Assembly (NCBI GenBank): GCA_025924315.1
Contig: JAICIO010000041.1
Span: 1 to 45,145, forward strand
DNA: 45,145 bases
DNA from: Phycisphaerae bacterium
GTDB taxonomy: Bacteria; Planctomycetota; Phycisphaerae; Tepidisphaerales; Tepidisphaeraceae
Direction: 5' to 3'
The stretch's first letter is position 1. Each line of letters begins with the position of its first letter. A program made the position numbers and the translations under genes. The notes under the pieces were generated by a model that was not told where the DNA came from, searched no databases, and saw nothing but the letters and a program-made list of their open reading frames with translations. Below, piece after piece: positions 1-8,166 of this stretch.

Positions 1-708
1 ACGGATTGGGCCGCGCATCAGAAGCGGCTGAAGTTCAAGAGAACCGTCAGCCACGACAGCTACCTCATCAACCTCGCCGCGATCAATCCGGAGTTTTGGC
101 GGAAAAGTGTGGAGCTGTTCATCGAAGAACTGCGGCGGTGCGAGCTGCTGGGCATTCCGTATCTCGTCACGCATCCCGGCGCGCACATGGGCGAGGGCGA
201 GGAGAAGGGGCTCGCGAAGGTGGCGGCGGCGCTGGATGTGATTCATGGTCAGCTGCCGGGCGCGAAGGTGATCACGTGTCTGGAGATCACCGCAGGGCAG
301 GGGAGTTGTCTCGGGTGCAAGCTCGAGCATTTGGCGGAGATCATTGAACGTGTGAAGGAGCCGAAGCGGCTGGCGGTTTGTCTCGATACCGCGCATCTCT
401 TCGCCGCGGGGTATGACTTCCGCGGACGAAAGTACGCGAAGTTTCGCAAGGAGCTTGAGAAGACGATCGGTCTGAAACGCGTGAAGGTGTGGCACTTGAA
501 CGATTCAAAGAAGGCTTTAGGCAGCCGCGTCGATCGACACGATCACATCGGCAAAGGCATGATCGGGCTCGAAGGTTTCAAACCCATCGTCAACGATGCC
601 GCCTGGGATGATGTCCCGAAGATTCTCGAAACACCGAAAGACAAAGACGATCAAGGCCGCGACTGGGATGAAGTGAATCTCGAAACGCTCCGCTCGCTCG
701 TTCGATGA
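1..708 (+). CDS. nfo: Endonuclease IV (AP endonuclease), 5' end outside window
   Basis: The reading frame is open from the first base of the window to TGA at 706-708, so the N-terminus is missing and 235 residues are visible. Visible motifs are those of the zinc-dependent TIM-barrel AP endonuclease family: THPGAHMG, CLEIT, CLDTAHLFAAGYD, HLNDSK and DRHDHIGKG, which carry the His, Asp and Glu metal ligands. The enzyme cuts DNA 5' of abasic sites in base excision repair. Full-length family members have about 280 residues, so roughly 45 are lost to the left. The gene is followed by a long palindromic repeat and then ffh. Identification is firm. Confidence 0.95.
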   Translation, partial: TDWAAHQKRLKFKRTVSHDSYLINLAAINPEFWRKSVELFIEELRRCELLGIPYLVTHPGAHMGEGEEKGLAKVAAALDVIHGQLPGAKVITCLEITAGQGSCLGCKLEHLAEIIERVKEPKRLAVCLDTAHLFAAGYDFRGRKYAKFRKELEKTIGLKRVKVWHLNDSKKALGSRVDRHDHIGKGMIGLEGFKPIVNDAAWDDVPKILETPKDKDDQGRDWDEVNLETLRSLVR

Positions 709-715
709 AGGATTT

Positions 716-788
716 GAACCACGAATGAACACGAATCTTCACGAATAAAGGCATTTCATTCGTGCTCATTCGTGTCCATTCGTGGTTC
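716..788. repeat. Long imperfect palindrome, CACGAAT-word family (copy 1)
   Basis: Left arm 716-746 and right arm 758-788 are inverted repeats with 27 of 31 positions matching. Each arm is three drifting copies of the word CACGAAT. It fills the spacer between nfo and ffh. The same word family appears at 21054-21118 and 36533-36612. Any RNA across it would fold into one long hairpin. Confidence 0.85.
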
Positions 789-828
789 ATTTTCTTCTGA
801 TTTAATCCCGGCTACCATCTACGGAATC

Positions 829-2301
829 ATGTTCGACACGTTAACCGACAAACTTTCCGGCGTATTTCGTTCGCTCTCGGGCCGTGGGCGTATCAGCGAA
901 GAGAACATTCGGGAATCGATGCGCGAGGTGCGGACGGCGCTGCTTGAGGCCGACGTCAACCTGAAGGTCGTCAACGAATTCACCGAGCACGTCATCACCA
1001 AGGCGCTGGGGCAGGAGGTCATTCACAGCCTGCAGCCGGGGCAGCTGATGGTGAAGATCGTGTACGACGAGCTCGTCAATCTGATGGGTCCGGTCGATAC
1101 GCGGATCTATTTCGTGCAGCCCGGACCGACGGTCATCATGATGTGCGGGTTGCAGGGCTCGGGCAAAACGACGACCTGCGGCAAGCTCGCGATGATGCTC
1201 AAGGGCCGCGGCATGAACCCGATGCTTGCGGCGGTGGACCTGCAGCGTCCCGCGGCGGTCGCGCAGCTGCGCACGCTCGGCGAGCAGGTTGGCGTGCCGG
1301 TTTACGCGGATGATTCGAAGATCGGCGAACATGGAAACGTGCCGCGTGGTGCCGCAGTCGCGGTGAGTCGGGCCGCGATCGCGGAAGCGAAGAAGACCGG
1401 TCGCGATGTGGTGATCCTCGACACCGCCGGTCGATTGGCGATCGACGAAGAGTTGATGGCCGAGCTGCGCGATGTGAACGAGCAGGCCAAGCCGCACCAG
1501 ATCTATCTCGTGCTTGATGCGATGACCGGTCAGGACGCGGTCGAATCAGCGCGACGGTTCAACGAACAGCTCGAGCTCGACGGACTGATCCTCACCAAGT
1601 TCGACTCCGACACCCGCGGCGGCGCGCTGCTCAGCGCGAAGATGGTCACGGGCAAGCCGGTGAAATTCCTCGGCGTCGGTGAAAAGCTCGACCGCCTCGA
1701 AGAGTTCCGCCCCGAAGGCATGGCCCAGCGCATCCTCGGCATGGGCGACATCGTCGGCCTCGTCAGCGAGGCGATGGAAAAGTTTGACCAGGAAGAACAG
1801 GCCAAGCTCCAGGAGAAGATGGAGAAGGGCACGTTCACGCTGGACGATTTCATGTCGCAGATGACGCAGATCAAGCGGCTGGGCCCGATGAGCAAAGTGA
1901 TCGGCATGATTCCCGGCATGGATCAACTCACGAAACAGTTCGGCCAGGGCGAAGGCGAAATCGAAGGACAGATGGGCCGGATGAAGGCGATCTACGATTC
2001 GATGAATCGCAAGGAGCGCGCGAACCCCGATTCGCTCGACGGCCCGCGGCGGCGCCGCATCGCGCGCGGCGCTGGCGTGGATGTGCAGGAAGTCGGCCAG
2101 TTCATGAAGCAGTTCGAGATGAGCCGCAGCATGATGCGCGCCGTCGGCGGAATGGGAATGCTCGGCAAGCTCAAGCTGATGAAAGGCCTGATGGGCGGCG
2201 GCTTGGCTGGTTTAGGCCAACCGGGTGGCCCAATGATCAAAACAAAAAAGAGCGGCTGGCAGGCGCCCAAGGACCGCAACAAGAAAAAGAAGCGGCGGTA
2301 G
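829..2301 (+). CDS. ffh: Signal recognition particle protein (SRP54 GTPase)
   Basis: This is the protein subunit of the signal recognition particle. It binds signal peptides and SRP RNA and delivers ribosomes to FtsY at the membrane. With the start at 829 (MFDTLTDKL) it has 490 residues. The N domain covers about 1-90. The G domain covers about 95-300, with the P-loop GLQGSGKTTTCGKLA, DLQRPAA, DTAGRL and TKFDSDTRGG. The Met-rich M domain follows from about 325 and ends in a lysine/arginine-rich tail. A short insertion (about 10 residues, IGEHGNVPRG) lies between the DLQRPAA and DTAGRL motifs. The frame stays open to 772, but the upstream residues come from the repeat end and match nothing in the family, so 829 is preferred. 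Confidence 0.97.
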   Translation: MFDTLTDKLSGVFRSLSGRGRISEENIRESMREVRTALLEADVNLKVVNEFTEHVITKALGQEVIHSLQPGQLMVKIVYDELVNLMGPVDTRIYFVQPGPTVIMMCGLQGSGKTTTCGKLAMMLKGRGMNPMLAAVDLQRPAAVAQLRTLGEQVGVPVYADDSKIGEHGNVPRGAAVAVSRAAIAEAKKTGRDVVILDTAGRLAIDEELMAELRDVNEQAKPHQIYLVLDAMTGQDAVESARRFNEQLELDGLILTKFDSDTRGGALLSAKMVTGKPVKFLGVGEKLDRLEEFRPEGMAQRILGMGDIVGLVSEAMEKFDQEEQAKLQEKMEKGTFTLDDFMSQMTQIKRLGPMSKVIGMIPGMDQLTKQFGQGEGEIEGQMGRMKAIYDSMNRKERANPDSLDGPRRRRIARGAGVDVQEVGQFMKQFEMSRSMMRAVGGMGMLGKLKLMKGLMGGGLAGLGQPGGPMIKTKKSGWQAPKDRNKKKKRR

Positions 2302-2327
2302 CCGCGATCAGGTATGATTGAGGCGTC

Positions 2328-2576
2328 GTGACGACAATCAATGTCAACTTTCCCGAAGGAGCGCTCGCTGCACTTGGCGAGTCGTGCGAGCAGCTGGCTG
2401 AGGACCTGCGAGTCGCGGCTGCGATTTATTGGTACGCCCAAGGCAAGCTCTCGCAAGAGCGCGCCGCTGAAGCAGCCGGGCTGAACCGACGGGACTTCAT
2501 TCTTGCCCTCGGTCGCGCGCGTGTCGATGTTTTTCAAACCGATTACGAAGAGTTCGTCAATAATAAGAAGTCATGA
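2328..2576 (+). CDS. UPF0175 family protein, probable antitoxin
   Basis: A small 82-residue protein starting at GTG 2328. The pattern (short beta N-terminus, then RVAAAIYWYAQGKLSQERAAEAAGLNRRDFILAL) matches UPF0175, a helix-turn-helix-like family commonly found just upstream of DUF3368 PIN-like proteins. Its TGA (2574-2576) overlaps the ATG of the next gene (2573-2575), so the pair is probably translationally coupled. Antitoxin function is inferred from this arrangement and was not shown directly. Confidence 0.8.
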   Translation: MTTINVNFPEGALAALGESCEQLAEDLRVAAAIYWYAQGKLSQERAAEAAGLNRRDFILALGRARVDVFQTDYEEFVNNKKS

Positions 2577-3055
2577 ACGGAACAGCGATATTCAACGCAT
2601 CGCCGTTGATCTCGCTGACCAATGCCGGTCATCCCGAACTTATCGACGCAATCCAGGGATAGCGCCTCGTTCCGGATGCTGTCGTGGCAGAGGTTGAAGC
2701 TCTGGGTGCGGCCGATCCTGCCGTCGCGCTCGTGAAGTCCGCGCGCTTTGAAATCGTGCGTGTGCCGGTGATTCCACAAGAAGTCGCTCGTTTCAAACTC
2801 GGTGTAGGCGAGCTATCCGTGATGGCGCTTGGCTTGAAGACGAGCGGCGCTACTCTCATCCTCGATGATCTTGCCGCGCGGCGCGCCGCAGTGACCCTTG
2901 CGTTAACAATCCGAGGGACCCTTTGGTTGGCGGTCGAGGCTCGCCGTCTTCAGATCGTCCCATCACTGAGGCGGGTTGTAGACGATCTGCAGAAGAGTGG
3001 GCTGTACCTGTCACCCATTCTCATCCAGAGTGCGCTTGAGGCGGTCGGCGAATGA
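2573..3055 (+). pseudogene. DUF3368 PIN-like toxin interrupted by in-frame TAG
   Basis: Starting from the ATG that overlaps the antitoxin stop, the frame encodes MNGTAIFNASPLISLTNAG, the expected DUF3368 N-terminus with its nucleic-acid-binding-like NASPLI strand. It then meets TAG at codon 30 (2660-2662). The same frame continues with the rest of the family: RLVPDAVVAEVEAL, LGVGELSVMALGL, LILDDLAARRAA and a C-terminal helix region to TGA at 3053-3055. Removing the one stop restores a full-length protein of about 160 residues. No frameshift is needed. The gene is probably inactivated. Amber readthrough or a base-calling error cannot be excluded. Confidence 0.8.
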
Positions 3056-3655
3056 TCACGCCCGCAATCCGCGGAGGATGGATTCTATGGTGTCTTCGGT
3101 GACGGCGCGATCGGCGCCGCCGAGGTTCAGGTGGATCATCGCGTAGCCGATGCCGGCCCAGATGAAATGCCAGGCGGCGGATTTGGGGTTTTGATTTTTG
3201 CGGAAGACGCCGGCCTTCATGCCTTCGGTCACAAGCTTGCCGAAGAAATCTTCGATCTGCTGATAATGCTCGCGCACGACGGCGATGACTTTCTTGTCGC
3301 GGCTGGTCGCGAGCGCGCCGTGCAGGACGTGATACGCATCGCTCAGCCGCTTGATGTGATCGGGAATGCCTTCGCAGATTCGCCGAATGCGCTCCGCCGG
3401 ATCGGTCACGTCCTCAATTGTCGCCCGCCACTGCTGCATCGTCTGCTCGCTCATCTCGCGCACGATTGCGACGAACAACTCCTGCTTGCTTTTGAAATGG
3501 CGATAGAGAATCGGCTCGGTGACACCCGCGGCCTCGGCAATGGCCGCGGTAGTGGTGGCTTCGTAGCCGCTCTTGGCGAAGAGTTTGGTGGCGACCTCAA
3601 TGAGTTGCTCGCGCCGCTGCGGCGCCTTCAGCCGGATCATATGGGAAGTGTGCAC
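3056..3655 (-). CDS. TetR family transcriptional regulator
   Basis: A 199-residue TetR/AcrR-type repressor. The N-terminal DNA-binding domain spans about residues 8-60, with the helix-turn-helix TTAAIAEAAGVTEPILYRHF followed by KSKQELF. The rest is the helical ligand-binding domain, typical in size. The family usually represses a neighbouring or its own promoter; no clear target is visible here. The stop codon abuts that of the convergent DUF3368 gene with no gap. The start at 3655 is the first possible; MIRLKAPQRREQ at 3640 is an alternative. Confidence 0.9.
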   Translation of the reverse strand: MHTSHMIRLKAPQRREQLIEVATKLFAKSGYEATTTAAIAEAAGVTEPILYRHFKSKQELFVAIVREMSEQTMQQWRATIEDVTDPAERIRRICEGIPDHIKRLSDAYHVLHGALATSRDKKVIAVVREHYQQIEDFFGKLVTEGMKAGVFRKNQNPKSAAWHFIWAGIGYAMIHLNLGGADRAVTEDTIESILRGLRA

Positions 3656-3687
3656 TGACTAACGGCGAAGGTCAAATTGCATTGTCC

Positions 3688-3754
3688 GGTCCGCGTCAGC
3701 GGGCCGGTTATTTGCTGTAGGAGCGAATGAATAACCGGTCCGCTGAAGCGGACC
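3688..3754. repeat. Double-hairpin palindrome, GGTTATT family (copy 1)
   Basis: Outer arms 3688-3712 and 3730-3754 match at 23 of 25 positions. Each arm is itself a hairpin (GGTCCGC...GCGGGCC on the left, GGTCCGC...GCGGACC on the right) joined to a GGTTATT/AATAACC stem. It lies between the TetR gene and the ftsI stop. Its sister copy is at 12690-12764. Confidence 0.85.
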
Positions 3755-3771
3755 CTACGAGAATCAAATCG

Positions 3772-5640
3772 CTAGTCTTTAAGCGCATCTCGCGCCGAGA
3801 CGGATTTGTCTCCGTAGAGATTCGCGTGGTAATCGTACAGCACGGCCGCGATTGCGGGCGGGGGCGGGGGAACCGCGGGGGACTCGGGGACTTGGAGATA
3901 CGCAAGCGCGCGATCGATGATACGCGTCGCGCCCGGGGCGGCGACGGCACCGCCGTAGTAGCTCATGTGGTGTTCCTTCGCGTACTCCGGATCCGGTTCG
4001 TGCACGATCATCGCGACGACCAGCCGCGGATTTTCGAATGGCGCGCCGCACAAGAAGCTGCTCGTGTACTTATTCGCATATCCACTGGCGCCTTGGCTGA
4101 CGTGCGCGGTGCCGGTCTTGCCAAAGATGTTGTAAATCTTGCTCGCGGCGCCTTTCGCGGTGCCACGAATCGGAACGTCGGCCAGGATGCGTCGCACTTC
4201 GAGCGACGTCGCGCGATCGACCGCTTCCGGCATCAGTTCGAGCGCGGAAGGTTTTGCGCGGGAAACGATTTCACCGTCTGCATCGAGCACGCCTTTGATC
4301 AGGTGTGGCTCGACGAGTCGTCCGCCGTTTGCGTACGCACAAAATCCGCGGCAGAGCTGCATCGGCGTGACCATGATCGAGTAGCCCTGCACCGCCGAGC
4401 ACAAATCGGACGATCCCCACTTGGCGACGGGCTTCACGAGGCCGGGATCTTCGCCGGGCAGTTCGACACCGGTCGGCACACCGAACTTGAAGCATTTGAG
4501 CGCGTTGTAAACCCTATCCTTGCCCATGCGTTCGCCGAGCATCGTCATGCCGATGTTGCTCGACTTCACCAGCACATCCCAGAACGCGAGCTGATCGTAG
4601 CCGTGCACGTCGGTGACTAGCTTCGAGCGCAGCGGGGATTTGTAGTGCGGACCGTGAACCGGGAACACCTCGCCGGGGCGCGTGATTTTCCATTCCAGCG
4701 CGGGACCCGCGACGAACGGCTTGATCGTCGAGCCGGGTTCGTACGGGTCGGTGAGCGCACGGTCGCGGCGGACTTCCGGCTTGGAATCTTCCAGGTTCTG
4801 CGGATTGAAATTCGGCCAGTTGCCCAGCGCCAGCACGTCGCCGGTCTTCGGATCCATCACGACGACTTCGCCGCGGTTGGCGCGGTAATCGGTGCACACG
4901 CGCGCGAGTTCCTGCTCAGCGATCATCTGAATGTTGGCGTCGATGGTGAGGATCAAATGCTGCCCATTCTGCGGCGGAAGGTAATCTTCCGCGGCGACGG
5001 CAATCGGACGGCGGCGCGCATCTTTCAGCACGCGCTTGAAACCTTCTTTGCCCGCGAGGAGCTTCTCATACTTCAGCTCGATGCCTTCGAGCCCGACATT
5101 GTCCTTCTGCACTCCGCCGAGGATGTGTGCCGCGATCGAGCCCATCGGGTAATAACGCTCGTCGGTCGGCATCGTGCCCAGGCCCGGCATGTCCAGCTTG
5201 TCGATCTCCGCCACCGTGCGATCGTCGAGATGCTCGGCGATCTTTACAAAGCGGCTGCTCGATTTGTCCCCGATGAGCTCGCTCAGCTCGATGGGATTCT
5301 TGTCGATGAGCTTGGCGAGCTTGTCGATGTCCTGATCCATCATCACCAGGCTCTTGCCGTCTTCCTGATAGCAGTCCTGCATGAACTTCGGGTCGCAGTA
5401 GAGCGATTGCGTTTGCACGGTGCCGGCCATCAGCATGCCGTTGGCGTCGAAGATGCTCCCACGGCGGGCGCGGAGAATTTCGGATTGATGTTGCTGCCGG
5501 TCGGCGCGCTCGATGGTTTGCTGCCGGCCGTAGGTTTGCAGGTACGCGACGCGCCCGATGAGCGCGACGAAAGCGCCTCCGACGAGGAGCATGATGACGG
5601 CGGCACGACGGGCGGAGAACTGCGGCGAGAAAATGACCAT
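3772..5640 (-). CDS. ftsI: Peptidoglycan D,D-transpeptidase FtsI (PBP2/PBP3 type)
   Basis: This class B penicillin-binding protein cross-links peptidoglycan at the septum. The 622 residues hold a short cytoplasmic N-terminus, one membrane helix (about 12-33), a pedestal/dimerisation domain (about 50-235) and the transpeptidase domain. All three active-site motifs are present: SxxK as S304-TIK, SSN at 360-362 and KTGTA at 508-512. The C-terminus ends in a proline-rich stretch and a PASTA-free tail. FtsI normally follows ftsL. Here about 7 kb of other envelope genes separate the two, and murE does not follow. Confidence 0.95.
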   Translation of the reverse strand: MVIFSPQFSARRAAVIMLLVGGAFVALIGRVAYLQTYGRQQTIERADRQQHQSEILRARRGSIFDANGMLMAGTVQTQSLYCDPKFMQDCYQEDGKSLVMMDQDIDKLAKLIDKNPIELSELIGDKSSSRFVKIAEHLDDRTVAEIDKLDMPGLGTMPTDERYYPMGSIAAHILGGVQKDNVGLEGIELKYEKLLAGKEGFKRVLKDARRRPIAVAAEDYLPPQNGQHLILTIDANIQMIAEQELARVCTDYRANRGEVVVMDPKTGDVLALGNWPNFNPQNLEDSKPEVRRDRALTDPYEPGSTIKPFVAGPALEWKITRPGEVFPVHGPHYKSPLRSKLVTDVHGYDQLAFWDVLVKSSNIGMTMLGERMGKDRVYNALKCFKFGVPTGVELPGEDPGLVKPVAKWGSSDLCSAVQGYSIMVTPMQLCRGFCAYANGGRLVEPHLIKGVLDADGEIVSRAKPSALELMPEAVDRATSLEVRRILADVPIRGTAKGAASKIYNIFGKTGTAHVSQGASGYANKYTSSFLCGAPFENPRLVVAMIVHEPDPEYAKEHHMSYYGGAVAAPGATRIIDRALAYLQVPESPAVPPPPPAIAAVLYDYHANLYGDKSVSARDALKD

Positions 5641-6014
5641 GGCGATTCCGTAAAGGTCCGATAACTACATCGGCTAACGGGAGGATTTGGCGCTAGTGGA
5701 AATTCGACTGAGCGGTCCACGTGAGTGTTTCCTGCGTAAGCAAGATTGCACTCGCGGGGTATTGGCGGTGGCGTATTCCTGCATAATTTGCGGAATTTCG
5801 CCGGCCGGGTTTATTCTGTATAACTGGATTTTCCACGAACGGTTACGAGTTCGCGGATCGGCGCCGCCTTCTGTGAAGGACGTGCCACTCTGCAATGCTG
5901 CGTGTTTCGTTTCAGCGTCAGACGCTGATGTACTGACCGTTCACATCTTTCGTCGCAAGTTAGCGCTTTCGGCGATGTGGAATCATTTCAACGGTTTTTT
6001 CAGGGAGGTATATC
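5641..6014. other. Divergent intergenic region, no gene seen
   Basis: This 374-base spacer separates the minus-strand ftsI start from the plus-strand prepilin gene. It must hold both promoters. A TATAAC hexamer near 5819 is a possible -10 element, but I found no convincing -35 partner. A small hairpin (CAGCGT/ACGCTG) lies near 5915-5930. A good Shine-Dalgarno sequence, GGGAGG, precedes the prepilin start. Confidence 0.5.
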
Positions 6015-6926
6015 ATGCGCAAACGGCGTGCGTTTACACTCGTGGAACTCCTGGTGGTTATCGCAATCATCGCATTGCTGATTTCGATCCTGCTGCCCGC
6101 GCTGTCTTCGGCTCGCAGGCAGGCGAACGCGATCAAGTGTGCAGCGCAACTACGAGAGATCGGGAACTGCTTCCAGTTCTACTACATCGATAGCAAAGGC
6201 TACTGGCCGGTGGCGCGCGTCGATTGCAACACGTATGTCCCGGCGAGTTCACCCCTCGCAAACCAGTATACGATCGATGACACGAAATACCCCGACGCGG
6301 GCGGGAACGCAGGCTATTGGTACACCTTTCTGACGAAGTATGCCACGAAATCGAAACTAGGCACGACTTCGACCAATGCCGGCGAAGCAGCGGACGCACG
6401 GCGAAGCATTTTCTGGGGCTGTACCGAGTGGCAGGGCTATGCCTCGGGCGCAATCGGCGGAGTCAATCGCACGCAGTTGGGGTATGGCATGAACCCGTAC
6501 CCGCTGTTTTCATCAAGCGACCGGGTAGGCGCAGGAGTACCGAATAAGGGGGCAGCGACGATGGATGCGGGAGACCCGGTTTCGGGTGGATTCTTCAAGG
6601 CAAAGTTTTGGACACACCCCACGGAACGGGCGCTCGTCGCGGACTGCAATTTCTGGCTCGATGACTGCCTTGCTGCTCCCGCCAATGGAATCATGCCCGG
6701 GCAGAAACTTCTCTTCAATACCAATCCGATCCTGCCCTATGCGGGCAGCACCCTCGTTGACACGTATCGTCACGGCAAATATCCCGGACCAAGTGGCGAC
6801 GGCATTACATTCAGTAAGACCGGCGGCAAGGTCGCTTACAACATTCTCTATTGCGATGGCCACGTCTCCACCCTCGCGGAACGAACCGAGGCCATTCGCT
6901 CGCTGCGGATGCGATATCCTGGCTGA
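6015..6926 (+). CDS. Prepilin-type pseudopilin-like protein with C-terminal CDGH motif
   Basis: A 303-residue protein with a class III prepilin signal: RRAFTLVELLVVIAIIALL, with a basic leader, the cleavage site before Phe, Glu at +5 and a hydrophobic helix. The globular part ends in YNILYCDGHVSTL, the CDGH/DG signature found in many planctomycete prepilin-like proteins of the DUF1559 type. These proteins are processed by a prepilin peptidase and are thought to be displayed by type II secretion or pilus-like machinery; their individual roles are unknown. The SD sequence GGGAGG sits 6 bases before ATG 6015. A rho-independent terminator follows at 6955-6996. A paralogue lies at 9683-10633. Confidence 0.88.
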   Translation: MRKRRAFTLVELLVVIAIIALLISILLPALSSARRQANAIKCAAQLREIGNCFQFYYIDSKGYWPVARVDCNTYVPASSPLANQYTIDDTKYPDAGGNAGYWYTFLTKYATKSKLGTTSTNAGEAADARRSIFWGCTEWQGYASGAIGGVNRTQLGYGMNPYPLFSSSDRVGAGVPNKGAATMDAGDPVSGGFFKAKFWTHPTERALVADCNFWLDDCLAAPANGIMPGQKLLFNTNPILPYAGSTLVDTYRHGKYPGPSGDGITFSKTGGKVAYNILYCDGHVSTLAERTEAIRSLRMRYPG

Positions 6927-6954
6927 TTTACTTCGATAAACCTTCGATTTACTG

Positions 6955-6996
6955 AAAACCTTCGGATGCAGTCCCGGATGGCTTTCGAAGGTTTTT
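6955..6996 (+). terminator. Rho-independent terminator of the first prepilin gene
   Basis: Inverted repeat AAAACCTTCG (6955-6964) and CGAAGGTTTT (6986-6995) with an uninterrupted T run at 6991-6996. It stands 29 bases past the stop codon. Confidence 0.8.
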
Positions 6997-7162
6997 CACG
7001 TTGTCGCGAGTCAGGCTTAATAATACGTTCCGAGTTCCGCCCTTGGGGCGCGGCAGGAAGGGGTCAAATCTGAAGTGCGAGATTCGCTACCAATGACCTT
7101 TGCTCACGTTCGATGCCGCAGCTTTTGCGCGCGTCGGCAGAGCTTTCCACAGGGAGGTAGCC

Positions 7163-8039
7163 ATGAGGAAGCGTACGTTCGTGTCGTTTCGTTGGACCGT
7201 TGTTCTGCTTGTGACACTGTTCAGCGCCGTGCCGCTTCATGCGGGGTTCACTCTAGATTCCAGCGGAGTGAGCCGACAGATCATTGCTGACGCGGGAAGT
7301 CTACAGACGTCTACCGGGCCTACTACTGGCTCATGGTAAAATAGCGTCACCGACTATGAACATCCGAGTCTGCATGTGTCCGCGTATGCGGATCAGACAT
7401 CCAACGTCCCTTCATCGTATAAAAATAACGGGATCATTCACCGCGTCTACCTATGCAAATATGGGTGATCAGACGGGAGAGGCTGATGCACACAGCACGT
7501 TTGCACTCGGTTTCGCCACTACTGGGACTATCAACATGTCTTTGAGTGCGACGACAGACGCAGGCGGGAGTTTCTTCGGCGGTCCGAACGAATACGGAGA
7601 GTCTGCAGCATCAGTCGAGGTTACCGGCTACTCGCTTGCCTCGGGCGCATTGATGGACAATCAGGAAGGCACACCCGATTCCGAACAGCCGTTGGCGAAC
7701 GACCTGACGTTTGATGACAACAAGAGTTTGAATACGGGCACGGTCCAATTGGGGGCGGGCACTTATACAATCAGCGTGATCCTCAGTTCGCACTATGCCG
7801 AGGATGAGGATTACCAATCGTGGGGATCGGCAATCGGAAGCTCGGCGAGCTTTACCCTACGCCTGTGGGACATCGGGGCAACATATCCAGCCGGTATTCG
7901 GATTGTCGCGGACGATTCGGCCAGCGTTCCATTGCCCCCGGCAGCGCACGTGGGATCATCAACGCTCGCGCTGATTGGCTCGGCGTTTTGGCTGCGAAAT
8001 CGCTTCCGGCATGTACGTGGTCGCGCGGCGGTCGCATGA
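7163..8039 (+). pseudogene. Secreted PEP-CTERM-like surface protein, broken by a stop and a frameshift
   Basis: Translation starts at ATG 7163 after the SD AGGGAGG. It gives a signal peptide (MRKRTFVSF, a hydrophobic core, then PLHAGF). The frame meets TAA at 7337-7339 and then continues as NSVTDYEHPSLHVSAYADQ to KNNGII. It resumes in the next frame as ASTYANMGDQTGEADAHSTF. One extra C at 7441-7442 explains the shift. The remainder is a beta-rich extracellular domain ending in VPLPPAAHVG, a hydrophobic helix and RNRFRHVR, which resembles a PEP-CTERM sorting signal. Two independent lesions suggest real decay. The function of the original protein is unknown. Confidence 0.72.
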
Positions 8040-8129
8040 TCCGGAAAAAGAGCCGTGCGGAAATACCGTGCCGTTCGGATGCGCTGGCCTGGGTAACTGA
8101 GTTTGACGTCGGATTAGAATCGTTCGCGG

Positions 8130-8166
8130 AGAACCGTCTGTGACCAACAGGCGGTTCTATTTATTT
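8130..8166 (+). terminator. Rho-independent terminator
   Basis: Stem AGAACCGTCTGT (8130-8141) and ACAGGCGGTTCT (8147-8158), 12 pairs with one G-T wobble and a 5-base loop, followed by ATTTATTT. It ends transcription of the decayed PEP-CTERM-like gene. The stop of the convergent gene lies inside its tail. Confidence 0.75.
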
